From Nemertoderma westbladi (Eukaryota; Xenacoelomorpha; Nemertodermatida; Nemertodermatidae), in contig JAUCBJ010006713.1 of the NCBI GenBank assembly GCA_032718475.1, forward strand, positions 1-64,000: a stretch of DNA of 64,000 bases, given 5' to 3'. Both the position numbers and the translations under genes were made by a program. Of the stretch, positions 52,498-64,000 are shown piece after piece. Within the stretch, counting starts at the first letter, position 1. Each line of letters opens with the position of its first letter. The notes beneath the pieces are model-generated. The model ran no database searches. It saw only the letters and a program-made list of their open reading frames with translations, and was not told the DNA's origin.

Positions 52498-53709
52498 TAG
52501 GACTGGCAAAAACCTACTTTTTGAATTTGAAAATATAGGTCTAGGTTAGGTTAATAGGTTTTAGTATAGGTTATTAGGTTAGGTTTTTAGGTGCATTTAG
52601 GTTTACTCCTATTATTATTCTTCAACCCTCTCCAGGGGAAAATCGTCGCAAATAACAGCCTGATAGCTGATTGCGCGCTAAAACGGAAACGTGTAACCTG
52701 TCAGCCTGTGCTATTGACTTTCTTTTATTGTATCGAGACGGGATTTGCGTCAATTAGGTACCCCCACCCCCGATTTTCGTTTATTGTTTTGGTTATATTA
52801 TAATACGGTACCGGTATACATCCGCAACTTTAACTCTAGTATCTGATAAATTGACCTTCCCTCTTGCTCTCACTGATCTACACCGTTCCCGTTCTCTGGT
52901 TGTCGTCGTGTGGGCCGGTATGAGTTGAGGGTCATTCAAAGTACATTGGTCATTCACACTGTGCACTGCTGCTGCTGCACTGGATAATAATAAGGATGTA
53001 ATGTAGTCTGGCAGTAATGAAACTGAAAGTAATGAGCCATAGAACGTAGTCATACAGTTAGGTGGAGGGGGCCTCGGTCTCTCACCTGTGCTAGTGTCTT
53101 TTGTTTACAGTACTATTTTGGTAAGAATGTAATAAAGTAATATAATGGTTTTGTTTAGAAATGGAAAAAATGAGGAAGCCGGGGGTTGAACCAGTGGTTC
53201 AACTCCAATTTATTTGTTAAGAATAGCCTGCCAATGTAACTAACCTGTTTCTTTCACCAATTATCTGATTATACTCATCTCCCTGTCTCTAGTCATGAAC
53301 TGAATAACAAAGCCATATACACTAGATAGCCAATCACAATTTTAAACTCTAGAATAGTCATACTGCCATAGCCATAGCCAATCACACACAATTATATTTT
53401 GCTGTAGGCCTATTCCTGTGGGGTATTCGTTCTCAGCATAATTATGCTGTACTTGGTTTCATTGACTGATCTAAATTTTCATGACTATGTGCAAACACAA
53501 TAATGCGTTATTAATTAAGTGTAATATGATTATTAAGAATGGCGAATTACTGAACAGTGAACAGCCGAATGAAAAATGATGGAGATAACATTGGGGGGGG
53601 GGGGGGGGGTTACTCGAGATTATGCGTTTAAATTGCTTAGAAACCTATAACCTTTTCAAAAATGCAGGTTTTTGGGTTCAAACCTAAAAAACCTAGGTTG
53701 CCAGCCCTA
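52498..53709. mobile_element. hAT-like element in Rab14 intron 1
   Basis: TIRs TAGGACTGGCAA (52498-52509) and TTGCCAGCCCTA (53698-53709) with the 8-bp duplication ATTGACCA at 52490-52497 and 53710-53717. The subterminal parts are repeats of AGGTTTTTAGG/AACCTA. The interior shares CTCTCCA, CGCAAATAACAGCC and GTTTATTGTTTTGGTT (52779-52794) with the fragments at 22360 and 43621. It encodes no transposase. Confidence 0.85.
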
Positions 53710-54199
53710 ATTGACCATCAATGAAGGCTGCAGCAGAGTAGCAGACCCTATATTTTTTAAATTCCCCATAATGTTCACTTCACCCCACTTCACTACAAAC
53801 TGAACACATTATCAAATTTTAAAAAAAATTATCAATATCCTACTCTTAGGTCTACAAACCGACAACAAATGTATAGTACTGTACATTTATTTAATCGCTC
53901 TAGCTGTCGAAGACAAGGCTGGTGATACTAAATATACATGTACAAGTATTTGTAAATTAAGAGATGATCCCTTATTTCAGCCCACCAACGCATAACGCTC
54001 TTCTCGTCCCGTTTAGTTGGGATAATTGACATATAGTTACTAATCTACTTCTGAATTCTTATTAAAGTTAAAGTCCTTATCACCTTGCTGATAATGATCC
54101 AGCACGTTATCTATCAAAGCAGGACCTAACGCCCAAAGGACCAAATAACGTGGTACCCAGTTCTGTTTATGCATAAAGGTACCATATAGCTGATTCAAG

Positions 54200-54962
54200 C
54201 AGGGACATGATACGATACGATGCGAAAACGGATTTTCGTATTTCGTGTCGCAGTATTTTATTCGTATCGAATTTCGTATCGTATCATAAAAATTGACTTC
54301 TTATCGTATAATACGAATAAATATTTTTCGTATTTCGTATCGTATTTTCGTATCATATTATTTTGTAAATATTAATGTTTTCAACGGTAAAGCCAGAGAT
54401 CACACCACTTATTTATTTAGGGTTTTTCAAAATTGGTTAATAAATTAGGTTACAGGTTAGAGTTTTATTAGGTCAATAAAATGTGTAAGACATTATCGTT
54501 AAACACATTGTAATTAATTAACTGTAGAATAATGATAAAAAAGACCAATTTTAAATAAAGTTAGAAAAATTAGAGCTCTCCTTGTGAGGAAAACTCAAAT
54601 AGCATCTAACAGGGCAGGGCATGTTTATGATAAGGCATTGTATAGTGAGAGAATAAAGAAATGGCCGCATGGTAATATGGTAAGACCTACTCTACTATAT
54701 TAGCATGACTTCTTTTTGTATGTAACCAATACAATCATACTGGAACATTGAAATAAAAAATATTTGCATATTAAATATATATTTTTAATATTATTTTCTA
54801 AGTATAAAAAAAAAATACATATATTTTTTATTAACTCTTAAATAAAATACGATACGAAAACAATACGAAACTTTTTTCGTATTTCGTATTGTATCTTGGA
54901 TTTTTCGTAACGTATCGTATTTTTTCAAAATTGCATTCGTATCGTATCGTATCCTGTCCCTG
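54200..54962. mobile_element. hAT-like element with (CGTAT)n-rich arms in Rab14 intron 1
   Basis: The left end CAGGGACATGATACGATACG and right end CGTATCGTATCCTGTCCCTG are inverted with one change, and GATTCAAG is duplicated at 54192-54199 and 54963-54970 (8 bp). Long subterminal arms consist of TACGATACGA/TTTCGTATTTCGTAT repeats that can fold back. The interior is AT-rich and non-coding. Confidence 0.85.
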
Positions 54963-54984
54963 GATTCAAGGAAAAAAGTAGTGA

Positions 54985-55073
54985 TATATAAAAAAATCCG
55001 GCATGGCCGGAATTTTTTTACAAATCCGGCTCCGGCTTGGCCGGTTTGAAAATCGTCAATCCGGCACATCCCT
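54985..55073. mobile_element. hAT-type terminal fragment
   Basis: CCGGCATGGCCGG and CCGGCTTGGCCGG palindromic blocks end in CCGGCACATCCCTAA. On the other strand this reads TTAGGGATGTGCCGG, a common start of hAT-type TIRs in invertebrates. The opposite end was not found. Confidence 0.4.
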
Positions 55074-55611
55074 AATTCTAGCCAACACCAACTTTAATGT
55101 GTGAGGTTGGAGACACTTAATTATTATTGCATTAATGTAGTGTAGCTGGTGTGTTGCTCGCATCCACATTTTTTAACAATAAAAATAATGTTACAGTTTT
55201 GGATAATACTGCATGCGTATATATATATACAAACTGTCTCTAAAGTGCTTTAAAGTGTCTATGTCTTTCTATGTTTATTCGTACAAGTTCAATGGTGTAA
55301 CAAACCACGTGTCTCAGAACACTAAGTACCCTAACGATCTACTTACACAAGTCTCGATCTAATTATTGATGAATTAGTAAAGTTTATAGTAAATGATTAT
55401 TTTCAGCGCCCATGTAAATTTCTCAACCGAATATAATTGGCTGGTGCATTTTCACTCCCGTGGCTGACTTCCCAAACCCCTTTATAGTGATATCTCAATT
55501 TCACTTTTCTAAATATTCACAGAACTGCAGCATTTTCTTGAAAATAATCAATAATAACACAAATAATAGGCCTAACACAACCTTTATCTCTAAATCGTAA
55601 TTTATAAATAA

Positions 55612-56426
<815 letters not shown>

Positions 56427-56707
56427 GAAATAAATCTGATTTGGAGGCACAGCGGGATGTTACGTACGAGGAAGCCAAACAATTTGCGGAAGAGAACGGA
56501 CTCCTATTCCTGGAAGCCAGTGCCAAAACTGGCGATAATGTAGAGGAGGCCTTCCTTGATACCGCGCGCAAAATATACCAGAACATCCAAGACGGGAGTT
56601 TGGACTTAAATGCCGCCGAGTCTGGGGTGCAGCACAAACCCTCGGCACCAATCCCCGGTCGGAACTTAGCGGAGGCCAACCAGAGGAAAGAGAATTGTAA
56701 TTGCTAG
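56427..56707 (+). CDS. Rab14 GTPase, coding exon 3
   Basis: Completes the guanine-specificity motif as N-K-S-D (residues 124-127; vertebrates have N-K-A-D), then carries EASAKTG, the second base-contacting motif, and a hypervariable tail. The protein ends C-N-C, a C-x-C signal for double geranylgeranylation that anchors Rab14 in membranes. Total length is 215 residues, as in vertebrate Rab14, with TAG at 56705-56707. The tail differs from vertebrates mainly after PSAP, as expected. Confidence 0.97.
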
Positions 56708-57610
56708 TCCATGAAACGGTGTAGTACGGGGGGGGGGGGTAGGATGGGTTGACGGACGGATGGACAGACAGACGGACAGGCGGACGGTCAGACGGATAGA
56801 CCGACGGACGAACAGGACAGACCGACGGGACAGACCGAAGGATAGACCGGCGGACAGGCGGACGGTCAGACGGATAGACCGGCGGACGGACAGGACAGAC
56901 CGACGGACAGACCGACGGGACAGACCGAAGGACAGACCGACGGACAGACCGACGTAGAAACGTTCCACCGACCCGAAACCCAATCCTATAGTCGAATGTA
57001 TTACAATTTATTTTAAGGAGGATTGATACTATCCTTTGCGAGTCATTCCATTCAATTCACCAGCTTTGTTTGGCCGTAGAACTTCTGGATAAACCCAAGG
57101 CTTCCTGTGAAACAGAAGGAACACTTCCATGTTCTAGTGATACATCACAACTCGTATTAGTTATATAACTTATATTATCTCAATTATTATAATTAGTTAT
57201 ATAAGTTCTAGGAATTGATCTCAATGTTGATCCCAAAGGTAACAATAAAATCGAATGCGAACAATATACAACTTTATAATTCCGATAATTTCTTTGCCAA
57301 AAATTATTAAATTTGTATTTATTGAATTAAAAGCAAAAATTAATATTTTAATGATTAATTTTGTATTATCGCTCAGAACATCCGTAAATTATTTACTATA
57401 TAAATCAAAATCAAAAATATATTAAATGTTGTTAAAAATTAAAATGAATCAAACTTATGTTTAGAATGGGGTGTTGGAAACTCCACTGAAGCTCCAGGAA
57501 GCCTTGGCTGTTCGTTTCCTTACAAAATATTATCGGATGGTTCGGGTCAATGTTTGTTGGTTTTTTTCTTCATAAAACATAACAGTTGACGAACCGCTAT
57601 AAAGTTTAAC
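56708..57610 (+). other. Rab14 3' UTR and downstream DNA
   Basis: A 12-base poly(G) run begins 21 nt after the stop, then a GACGGACAGACC minisatellite (56756-56962). AATAAA at 57244-57249 is a possible polyadenylation signal. Beyond it the DNA is AT-rich with no gene. Confidence 0.5.
56756..56962 (+). repeat. GACGGACAGACC minisatellite in the Rab14 3' UTR
   Basis: Imperfect 4-bp-based repeats (GACA, GACG, GGAC, AGACC) in units of 12-16 bp. The plus strand is purine-rich and almost free of T. Frames on both strands encode only Asp/Arg repeats. Confidence 0.85.
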
Positions 57611-58357
57611 CGCTGTCTGTATGCTACCAACCGCTGTCTGTATGCTACCAACCGCTGTCTGTCTGTATGCTACCAACCGCTGTCTGTATGTATGCTACTA
57701 ACCGCTGTCTGTATGTATGCTACCAACCGCTGTCTGTATGTATGCTACCAACCGCTGTCTGTATGTATGCTACCAACCGCTGTCTGTATGTATGCTACCA
57801 ACCGCTGTCTGTATGTATGCTACCAACCGCTGTCTGTATGTATGCTACCAACCGCTGTCTGTATGTATGCTACGAACCGCTGTCTGTCTGTATGCTACTA
57901 ACCGCTGTCTGTATGCTACTAACCGCTGTCTGTATGCTACCAACCGCTGTCTGTCTGTATGCTACCAACCACTGTCTGTATGCTACTAACCGCTGTCTGT
58001 ATGCTACCAACCGCTGTCTGTCTGTATGCTACCAACCGCTGTCTGTCTGTATGCTACTAACCGCTGTCTGTATGCTACCAACCGCTGTCTGTATGCTACT
58101 AACCGCTGTCTGTATGCTACCAACCGCTGTCTGTATGCTACTAACCGCTGTCTGTATGCTACCAACCGCTGTCTGTATGCTACCAACCGCTGTCTGTATG
58201 CTACCAACCGCTGTCTGTATGCTACTAACCGCTGTCTGTATGCTACCAACCGCTGTCTGTATGCTACTAACCGCTGTCTGTATGCTACCAACCGCTGTCT
58301 GTATGCTACCAACCGCTGTCTGTATGCTACCAACCGCTGTCTGTCTGTATGCTACCA
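57611..58357 (+). repeat. Minisatellite with 21/25-bp units
   Basis: About 33 units of CTGTATGCTACCAACCG plus CTGT, in forms of 21 bp or 25 bp that differ by one extra TGTC/TGTA tetranucleotide. CTACTAACC variants alternate with CTACCAACC in the second half. Long reading frames across it on both strands are artefacts of the repeat. Confidence 0.9.
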
Positions 58358-59650
58358 AAAGAATCGCTAATATTAGTTTCTCATTCAATTATGTAAAGCT
58401 GGTGAGGTTTATTTCTATTTATTTATAGAACAATATAAAACTTGTAAACCTTCCTCTGAGTTAGAACCCTGACGGTGTATTATTTATTTATTATGTTAAT
58501 GTTTTTAAACAAAAACATAACCGTAATGTTATTTTATTACGGTAATTGTTAACCACTGTTCATTTTTATTCCAACAGCTTTGATTAATTATCATACCTTT
58601 TGCAGCTACTAAATATGTTTAATTTATAATTAAATTAACTAATTAATACTCCCATATAGTAATATTAATAAATTAAATAATATATATTTTGATGTAATAC
58701 CGTTTTTGTTCGTGTAGACTGTTGTAGGTCTGGTATTTTATGTCAGCCCTCACGTATCCTCGACAGATATGTATTCATTGTAGTATTTACTCGTTTAATA
58801 TTGCAGCTTTAATAACTTTATTATTTAAGGCTTTTATTTTTATTAACACTATGACGGTTTATACAGCGAGTTGCAGACTGGCCTACATTGCTGGTGGAAA
58901 CTAATTTGGTGGGAAATTACATGAAAGTTTATTGAATGATTTTGTCCTTCCCTATTAATAACTTCCTAATAAATTAATGTTAACCCCAATAATACAATAT
59001 ATTAGTGGGGGGGAACATCAACATAAATATTGTATTTTTGAGGGGGAACTAGGTAAACTGGAGATTATTTTATGTCTTATGACATTCCAATTAAATAATA
59101 ATTGAATTTAGTTTAAAAACGGATGGGACTCACTTTCACCGCCCTTTTAGATTAATTTATCCCCAAATACAAATAAGATATATAAGATATATAAGTAGTA
59201 CACTAACGCTGTGAGTTATTGGTTCGCATGGTTAAATTTTACAAAGAGGTCAAGGGAGCTGTCCATATTTTAACTTTTTCAGAACAAATTCTGACGGGGT
59301 TGGATCAAAAAATGTCCAAACACATCACATATGGTTAGCTATAACTCCTATTTCAGTAGAATTTTGATATCCAATATAAGTAATGCACACCAGTTTTATC
59401 ATATTAATACAATGTAAAACATCCACTGCACGTTCGCGTATATTTCGACGTACACAGCAATTCAATTACAGAAGTTTCATTACTTGCTTAGGTATAATGG
59501 TGTAGCAGATAACACAATGAGCAAACAAACCATCCAGAAACGCGGTTTTATACGACTCTTTCTCGTCGTGTCTTTCGTTGTACCCAATCTGAAACCGTTG
59601 AGATCTAAATCTCGAAGAAAACAACGACCAAAAACTCAAATGTCGCCGTT
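58358..59650. other. AT-rich non-coding DNA
   Basis: No gene, repeat or RNA recognised. A 77-codon frame at 59484-59717 runs into the MITE-like element and is not convincing. Confidence 0.5.
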
Positions 59651-60007
59651 CCTAGGGGGCCGGCCAAGTATGACGTCTGCACTTTTCCCCAAAATGTTGA
59701 CCCCCTCCCTCCCCTAAATCAGATGTCATCAGATAGGCGTTGAACCCCCCCCTAAATCAGATTAAAAAACTTTTCGCGTCCTAATCACTGAAACATGGTG
59801 AACTGAAACAGAAGTGCTACGGGCCTTCGGGGGCTTCGAACAATTAAAATAGGCAAGCTATTTACTCTTCTGCTATATCTCTTCTAGCACCTATAAATGA
59901 ACATGCTGACGTCAGATTTTGGCTGACCCCCTCCCCTCATCAGCACGTTATCAGATTTTCCCAACCCCCTCTAAAAGTGCTGACGTCATACTTGGACGTC
60001 CCCTAGG
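59651..60007. mobile_element. MITE-like element with TGACGTC-containing TIRs
   Basis: 357 bp. The left end CCTAGGGGGCCGGCCAAGTA, continuing TGACGTCTGCACTTTT, is mirrored at the right end to 60007 with a few changes, giving TIRs of about 35 bp. If the terminal CCTA/TAGG belongs to the target, the duplication is TA. C-rich CCCCCTCCC blocks flank the centre. No coding capacity. Confidence 0.7.
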
Positions 60008-60888
60008 TATAAATTTAAAAATAAATTTACATTTATAAAACACCAGTATCTATTTTATATGGTAGCTTAATTTTTATAGACTGGGCGCTTAAGGTTATGT
60101 GATTAAAAATATCAATATTTTACTATCAAAAATGTCTACATATTTACGCTCATGATTAGCTGACTCATAACAGAAAAACCACCTCAGTCTTAGTCCATTA
60201 CTCGAAACGTGATTGTTTGCTATAGGAATTTCTGCCATTATTACAGCAGTTTGTATAACTTTGGTATCATTTCTAACCATAATTCCTAACCTACCGTAGA
60301 TTACATTCTATACTAACTAAATAATCTATACTCCATAAATTTTTGTCGTATACCATTTGTTTATTGTTTTTGTGCTGCCTGATTTTGTAACAGTCTAATT
60401 TCTAAATATTTCTCTAATTATTATTAATTTAAAAAGTTTATACTTTTCTGAAACGCACGTTCGTGTAATGTAGTTTTAGTAAAAATAATGTCTGATCGTA
60501 ATTAGTTTTTTGTTAGTTAGTGCGTAAATAAATGTTATGTTTCTCATCGGGGGTATACCAGTGTGCAGGAATAATATTTATTTACTAAAGTGAGCAATGG
60601 ATCCGATGACTTGCTCACTTGGTTAATAAATCCCATTATTTTTGGTGGATTATAGTTATGTGATGTACCGGTAATGTAGTTTCAGCTTTTAGCTGTATTC
60701 CTATCATCCGTTTATATGTCATTCAAGTATATAAATTTATTGATCATTTTAGTAAATTATATCGCAATTTGACTATTTCTGCATCTAATTCTGTAATAAA
60801 TTATTGATCCTAGAAATATCTTATGTTAATTTTGAAATCTTATTTTCATCTAAAAGCTGAGCTCTCTCAGATTTAATTAATTGTGAGA
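60008..60888. other. AT-rich non-coding DNA
   Basis: Nothing recognised. A 61-codon minus-strand frame at 60280-60095 has no features supporting a gene. Confidence 0.5.
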
Positions 60889-61911
60889 ACCGCCGCCAAT
60901 CAGGGCCGTTTGAAACGGGATCAGGTCAGCCGCCAGTCAGGGCCGTTTGAAACGGGATCAGGTCAGCCGCCAGTCAGGGCCGTTTGAAACGGGATCAGGT
61001 CAGCCGCCAGTCAGGGCCGTTTGAAACGGGGCCATTATTGGAGAACCATGGTCAGCCGCCAGTCAGGGCCGTTTGAAACGGGATCAGGTCAGCCGCCAGA
61101 CAGGGCCGTTTGAAACGGGGCCATTATTGGAGAACCATGGTCAGCCGCCAATCAGGGCCGTTTGAAACGGGATCAGGTCAGCCGCCAGTCAGGGCCGTTT
61201 GAAACGGGGCCATTATTGGAGAACCATGGTCAGCCGCCAGTCAGGGCCGTTTGAAACCGGATCAGGTCAGCCGCCAGACAGGGCCGTTTGAAACGGGGCC
61301 ATTATTGGAGAACCATGGTCAGCCGCCAGTCAGGGCCGTTTGAAATGGGACCATTATTGGAGAACCATGGTCAGCCGCCAGTCAGGGCCGTTTGAAACGG
61401 GATCAGGTCAGCCGCCAGACAGGGCCGTTTGAAACGGGGCCATTATTGGAGAACCATGGTCAGCCGCCAGTCAGGGCCGTTTGAAACGGGATCAGGTCAG
61501 CCGCCAGACAGGGCCGTTTGAAACGGGGCCATTATTGGAGAACCATGGTCAGCCGCCAGTCAGGGCCGTTTGAAACGGGATCAGGTCAGCCGGCAGTCAG
61601 GGCCGTTTGAAATGGGACCATTATTTGAGAACCATGGTAAGCCGCCAGTCAGGGCCGTTTGAAACGGGATCAGGTAAGCCGCCAGTCAGGGCCGTTTGAA
61701 ACGGGATCAGGTAAGCCGCCAGTCAGGGCCGTTTGAAACGGGATCAGGTAAGCCGCCAGTCAGGGCCGTTTGAAACGGGATCAGGTCAGCCGCCAGTCAG
61801 GGTCGTTTGAAACGGGGCCATTATTGGAGAACCATGGTAAGCCGCCAGTCAGGGCCGTTTGAAACGGGATCAGGTCAGCCGCCAGTCAGGGCCGTTCGTA
61901 ATGGGACCATT
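60889..61911 (+). repeat. Higher-order satellite of 37-bp (A) and 52-bp (B) units
   Basis: 24 units share CAGCCGCCAGTCAGGGCC and the palindrome CCGTTTGAAACGG. A units end GATCAGGT; B units end GGCCATTATTGGAGAACCATG. Reading left to right I score AAABABABABBABABABAAAABAB, so much of the array is an 89-bp AB dimer. The CAGACAGG variant is confined to B units, supporting amplification as AB pairs. Flanks are ordinary AT-rich DNA. Confidence 0.95.
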
Positions 61912-62088
61912 ATTGTCAACAATGTCACAATGAGTCTAGTGAAATCATGTAATGGTTATATGAAAATGTGAAATATTCGTTTGGATTACACTTGGGGTAT
62001 TTTTCAAATTAGTTGCAGGCGTCTCTGCCACATTATAAGCTATTTACTAATATTGTTATAATTCAATTTTAAATATAATCAGATTTGA
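61912..62088. other. Non-coding spacer
   Basis: Lies between the satellite and the next element; nothing recognised. Confidence 0.4.
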
Positions 62089-63077
62089 GGCCATCCATAA
62101 ATGACGTCACGCTGGACAGGGGGGGGGGGGTTGGTATTTCGTGACGATTTGTGACGAGGGGGAGGGGGGTGTCCGCAATATCGTGACGTCACATTATAAG
62201 TTTCCGATAAAATTACTGTATATTAAATACATAACGTGTATACTTGTATACTATTAAACGTGTATACTATTAACGTGTTTACTATTAAACTATTACCTCT
62301 TCCAATGATAACCATAAAATCTTACCTTACGACCTTTACTGCCCCTCCATATTTGGTAAAATTAGAGAGTGTGTTTGTAAAGAATGTCATCTTTTTGAAT
62401 CGAAATTTTTACTAAAAATCTTACATCCCTTCATGGTAGCGGTAGTTCCAAAACCCGTTTTGAATATCAATCACCTGCGACTACTACTAGGATCGCATGC
62501 TGCATTGCAGCTGCATTTTTAAGAATGCTGTGCCGGCTTGTCGACAAAATTGCGCCGCCACAACTCCCTATCACCCATGACATTTGCTAGATCATCCGCA
62601 TCTTTAAGTCCAGTGCCCTTTATAATGCGTCTCAAGAATATCATGGGCTGACCACCATGCTTATTCACTTCATGAGGCTGCCAAAGTAAAAGATTATGCA
62701 CTGGCTGGTCCTCACGGCGAAAGCAATGTCCTGCAAAGCGGAGGCCGATCCCCTGCGAACACATACCCAGTAGCTGATGTCCCACCAATGGCCATTATAA
62801 GCACGACAGACCACCTGCAGTGCCCATGGGAGCATGTCTGAAAAACTCGTATTACTGTAATTCAGTAATTTGTAATATTAGTTTATATCTATAGTTTATA
62901 GTTGACAAATTTATTCCAGATTTATTGTTCTAATAATATAAGAGTAATAATTTAATTTTATTTAGTGTGACGTGACATAGGGGAGGGGGGGGGGTAGCCA
63001 TTTCGTGACGATTTGTAACGAAAGGGGGGGGGGGTCAAAAATGTCTTTAAAAAACGTGACGTCATTTATGGATGGCC
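62089..63077. mobile_element. DNA element with GGCCATCCATAAATGACGTC termini
   Basis: The left end GGCCATCCATAAATGACGTC (62089-62108) is repeated in reverse at 63058-63077. Just inside each end are TTTCGTGACGATTTGTRACG and runs of 10-12 G. The interior is AT-rich, with an RTE-like fragment inserted at 62481-62751. No transposase and no certain target duplication, so the superfamily is open. Confidence 0.7.
62481..62751 (-). mobile_element. RTE-like LINE 3' fragment, second copy
   Basis: Same 3' end as the fragment at 8711-9428: (TAG)n tail on the minus strand, then the terminal coding block with LRFAGHCFRREDQPVHN and LWRRNFVDKPAQHS. It is 5'-truncated to about 270 bp. CCTGCGA flanks it at 62474-62480 and 62752-62758, a 7-bp target duplication. 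The coding frame is open but only a fragment. Confidence 0.8.
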
Positions 63078-63254
63078 CCTTTGTTATTGTATTAATAAAA
63101 CCATTAACAAGCAGAATTGTTTTTATTTATAACGAACCTGCAGGCCAGGGTAGTTCTTGGCAAGATTTGAGCCGTTCAAAACACGATGTGGTTATGTATA
63201 TATAGGATAACCATCCAATATCTCAAAAACTCAAGCGGGTACGCAAAGATTTTA
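63078..63254. other. Non-coding spacer
   Basis: Lies between the TIR element and the LINE remains; nothing recognised. Confidence 0.35.
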
Positions 63255-63497
63255 AGAGCAAACGAATTTGAACGAAGAGCAAACAAATGAATTTTGGTTG
63301 CGCAGAAGACTGTATACATAGAGAAGGATATACACCCGGCGGTACGACGAGAGAGAGCAAGGTTGCATGAAGTAGAAAACAAAGAGAAAGAGAAACCTGA
63401 AAACCAAGGATGTCGCATTGTTTACGACTACAGAGCCGGCATCGTGTATCGGGATGGTACGATTATTGACCGTTATCAGCCAAAGTTCTTTCAATAG
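63255..63497 (+). pseudogene. LINE ORF1-like C-terminal fragment
   Basis: From about 63294 the frame encodes VYIEKDIHPAVRRERARL, a Lys/Glu-rich helix, then RIVYDYRAGIVYRDGTIIDR, and stops at 63495-63497. A helix ending in a short basic strand segment with a V-Y-x-D-G turn is the pattern at the end of the RRM/C-terminal region of L1/Tx1-like ORF1 proteins. The upstream part is missing or unrecognisable. An endonuclease frame follows, as in a LINE. Confidence 0.45.
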
Positions 63498-63569
63498 CAC
63501 AGGCCCGACAACAGTCAATACAGTTCTACTAGTATTTATGGTGATGGGAATGATGATAATAGTAAGCCT

Positions 63570-64000
63570 AATAACTTGTTGAAAATACTTTCTTGGAATA
63601 TAGGAGGTGTAAGGGAAAAATTACTAAACTCCAACTGTCTTAATTATTTACAGAAATTCTTTTTAATTTGGCTTTACGAAATAAAGCCTGGGTATAACTG
63701 TATCTTGTTCGGGATATCAGAACTCAGCTAAAGATGATCACAGGGGGGGGGGGGGGGGGCTTTTAATAAAAAACTATTTAGTGGGCGACATCGAATTAGT
63801 TGATACTAGTTTCATTGGATTTATATTAGCAAGATTTCATTCACTCGGACAGTACGAGTTTAGCGGCGGTTACATCGAACCAAAAGATTCGCTATTTTAT
63901 GACGATAAATTATGGGGGGTTCTTCAGGGACTTTGCTTAGGAGATAGAGAGAAACGGCTTGTGTTTGGTGACCTTAACGCAAGAGTTTATCATCCGAAAA
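63570..64000 (+). pseudogene. LINE endonuclease domain, interrupted by poly(G), cut by window end
   Basis: KILSWNIGGVREKLLN (about 63580-63627) is a typical start of an AP-like LINE endonuclease. After stops and a run of 17 G (63743-63759) the domain resumes and is open from about 63770 to the window edge. The later part includes DIELVDTSFIGFILARF, SGGYIEPKDSLFYDD and VFGDLNARV, equivalent to the G-D-F-N-A-R motif. No ATG is needed, as this is internal. Together with the ORF1-like fragment it marks a decayed Tx1/L1-type or related LINE extending beyond 64000. Confidence 0.6.

Noticed and set aside
56666-56983. 105-codon minus-strand frame rich in Arg/Ser/Leu
   Set aside because: Complement of the Rab14 3' UTR minisatellite and the end of exon 3.
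57611-58428. Long Cys/Tyr/Leu-rich reading frames of up to 253 codons
   Set aside because: They lie wholly in a minisatellite, exist in several frames and on both strands, and contain nothing but the repeat.
60889-61911. CRISPR-like array of palindromic repeats
   Set aside because: The intervals between repeats are only two repeated sequences (7-8 bp or about 22 bp), not unique spacers, and the context is an animal genome. It is a satellite.
63005-63205. 66-codon ORF
   Set aside because: It spans the terminal repeat and poly(G) of the DNA element at 62089-63077 and random flank.

Overview
This is a stretch of a metazoan nuclear genome, AT-rich and dominated by transposable elements and tandem repeats. 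The one conventional host gene is the Rab-family GTPase Rab14 (plus strand, three coding exons between 51675 and 56707), read from canonical GT/AG junctions and a complete 215-residue product. BEL/Pao, CR1-group, RTE-like, hAT and Harbinger-like elements plus a very repeat-rich background suit an invertebrate animal, probably marine, but I cannot name a phylum. All calls are by eye from the sequence.

Layout. 1-3410: non-coding, with a Harbinger-like DNA element (1703-3231) flanked by CTG. 3411-8070: nearly full-length CR1-group non-LTR retrotransposon on the plus strand, frameshifted near its 3' end and carrying a 60-bp minisatellite in its N-terminal coding part. 8183-10205: a second, decayed CR1-group copy interrupted by a 5'-truncated RTE-like fragment. 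11247-21975: a decayed BEL/Pao element (BEL-A, minus strand) lying between two satellite arrays in opposite orientation; its integrase runs in frame into an unrelated zinc-knuckle segment. 21976-25214: hairpin-rich and tandem-repeat DNA. 25215-41253: a 16-kb BEL/Pao element (BEL-B, minus strand) with about 2.26-kb near-identical LTRs, a 5-bp CTACT duplication and one uninterrupted 2922-codon polyprotein. It appears to have inserted into an older decayed gag/protease element (element X) whose remains lie at 41419-46958. Element X is also split by a hAT-like element (43621-45289, 8-bp duplication). 47813-50782: inverted-repeat elements. 51675-56707: Rab14, with two hAT-like elements in intron 1. 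56708-64000: minisatellites, a higher-order satellite, MITE-like elements carrying TGACGTCA motifs, and the start of another LINE that leaves the window.

The most unusual signal is a 20-nt hairpin-forming motif (GGTAGGCTCGCAAGCCTTCC) present eight times in BEL-B and nowhere else I could find in the window. Six copies are inside the intact polyprotein and occupy all three codon phases, so they encode different peptides; one copy carries a paired T-A to C-G stem change. This points to selection or spread at the nucleic-acid level. Also unusual are tRNA-like Pol III A/B boxes inside both BEL-B LTRs, the integrase/zinc-knuckle fusion in BEL-A, and the inverted satellite arrays that share a variant unit and bracket BEL-A.
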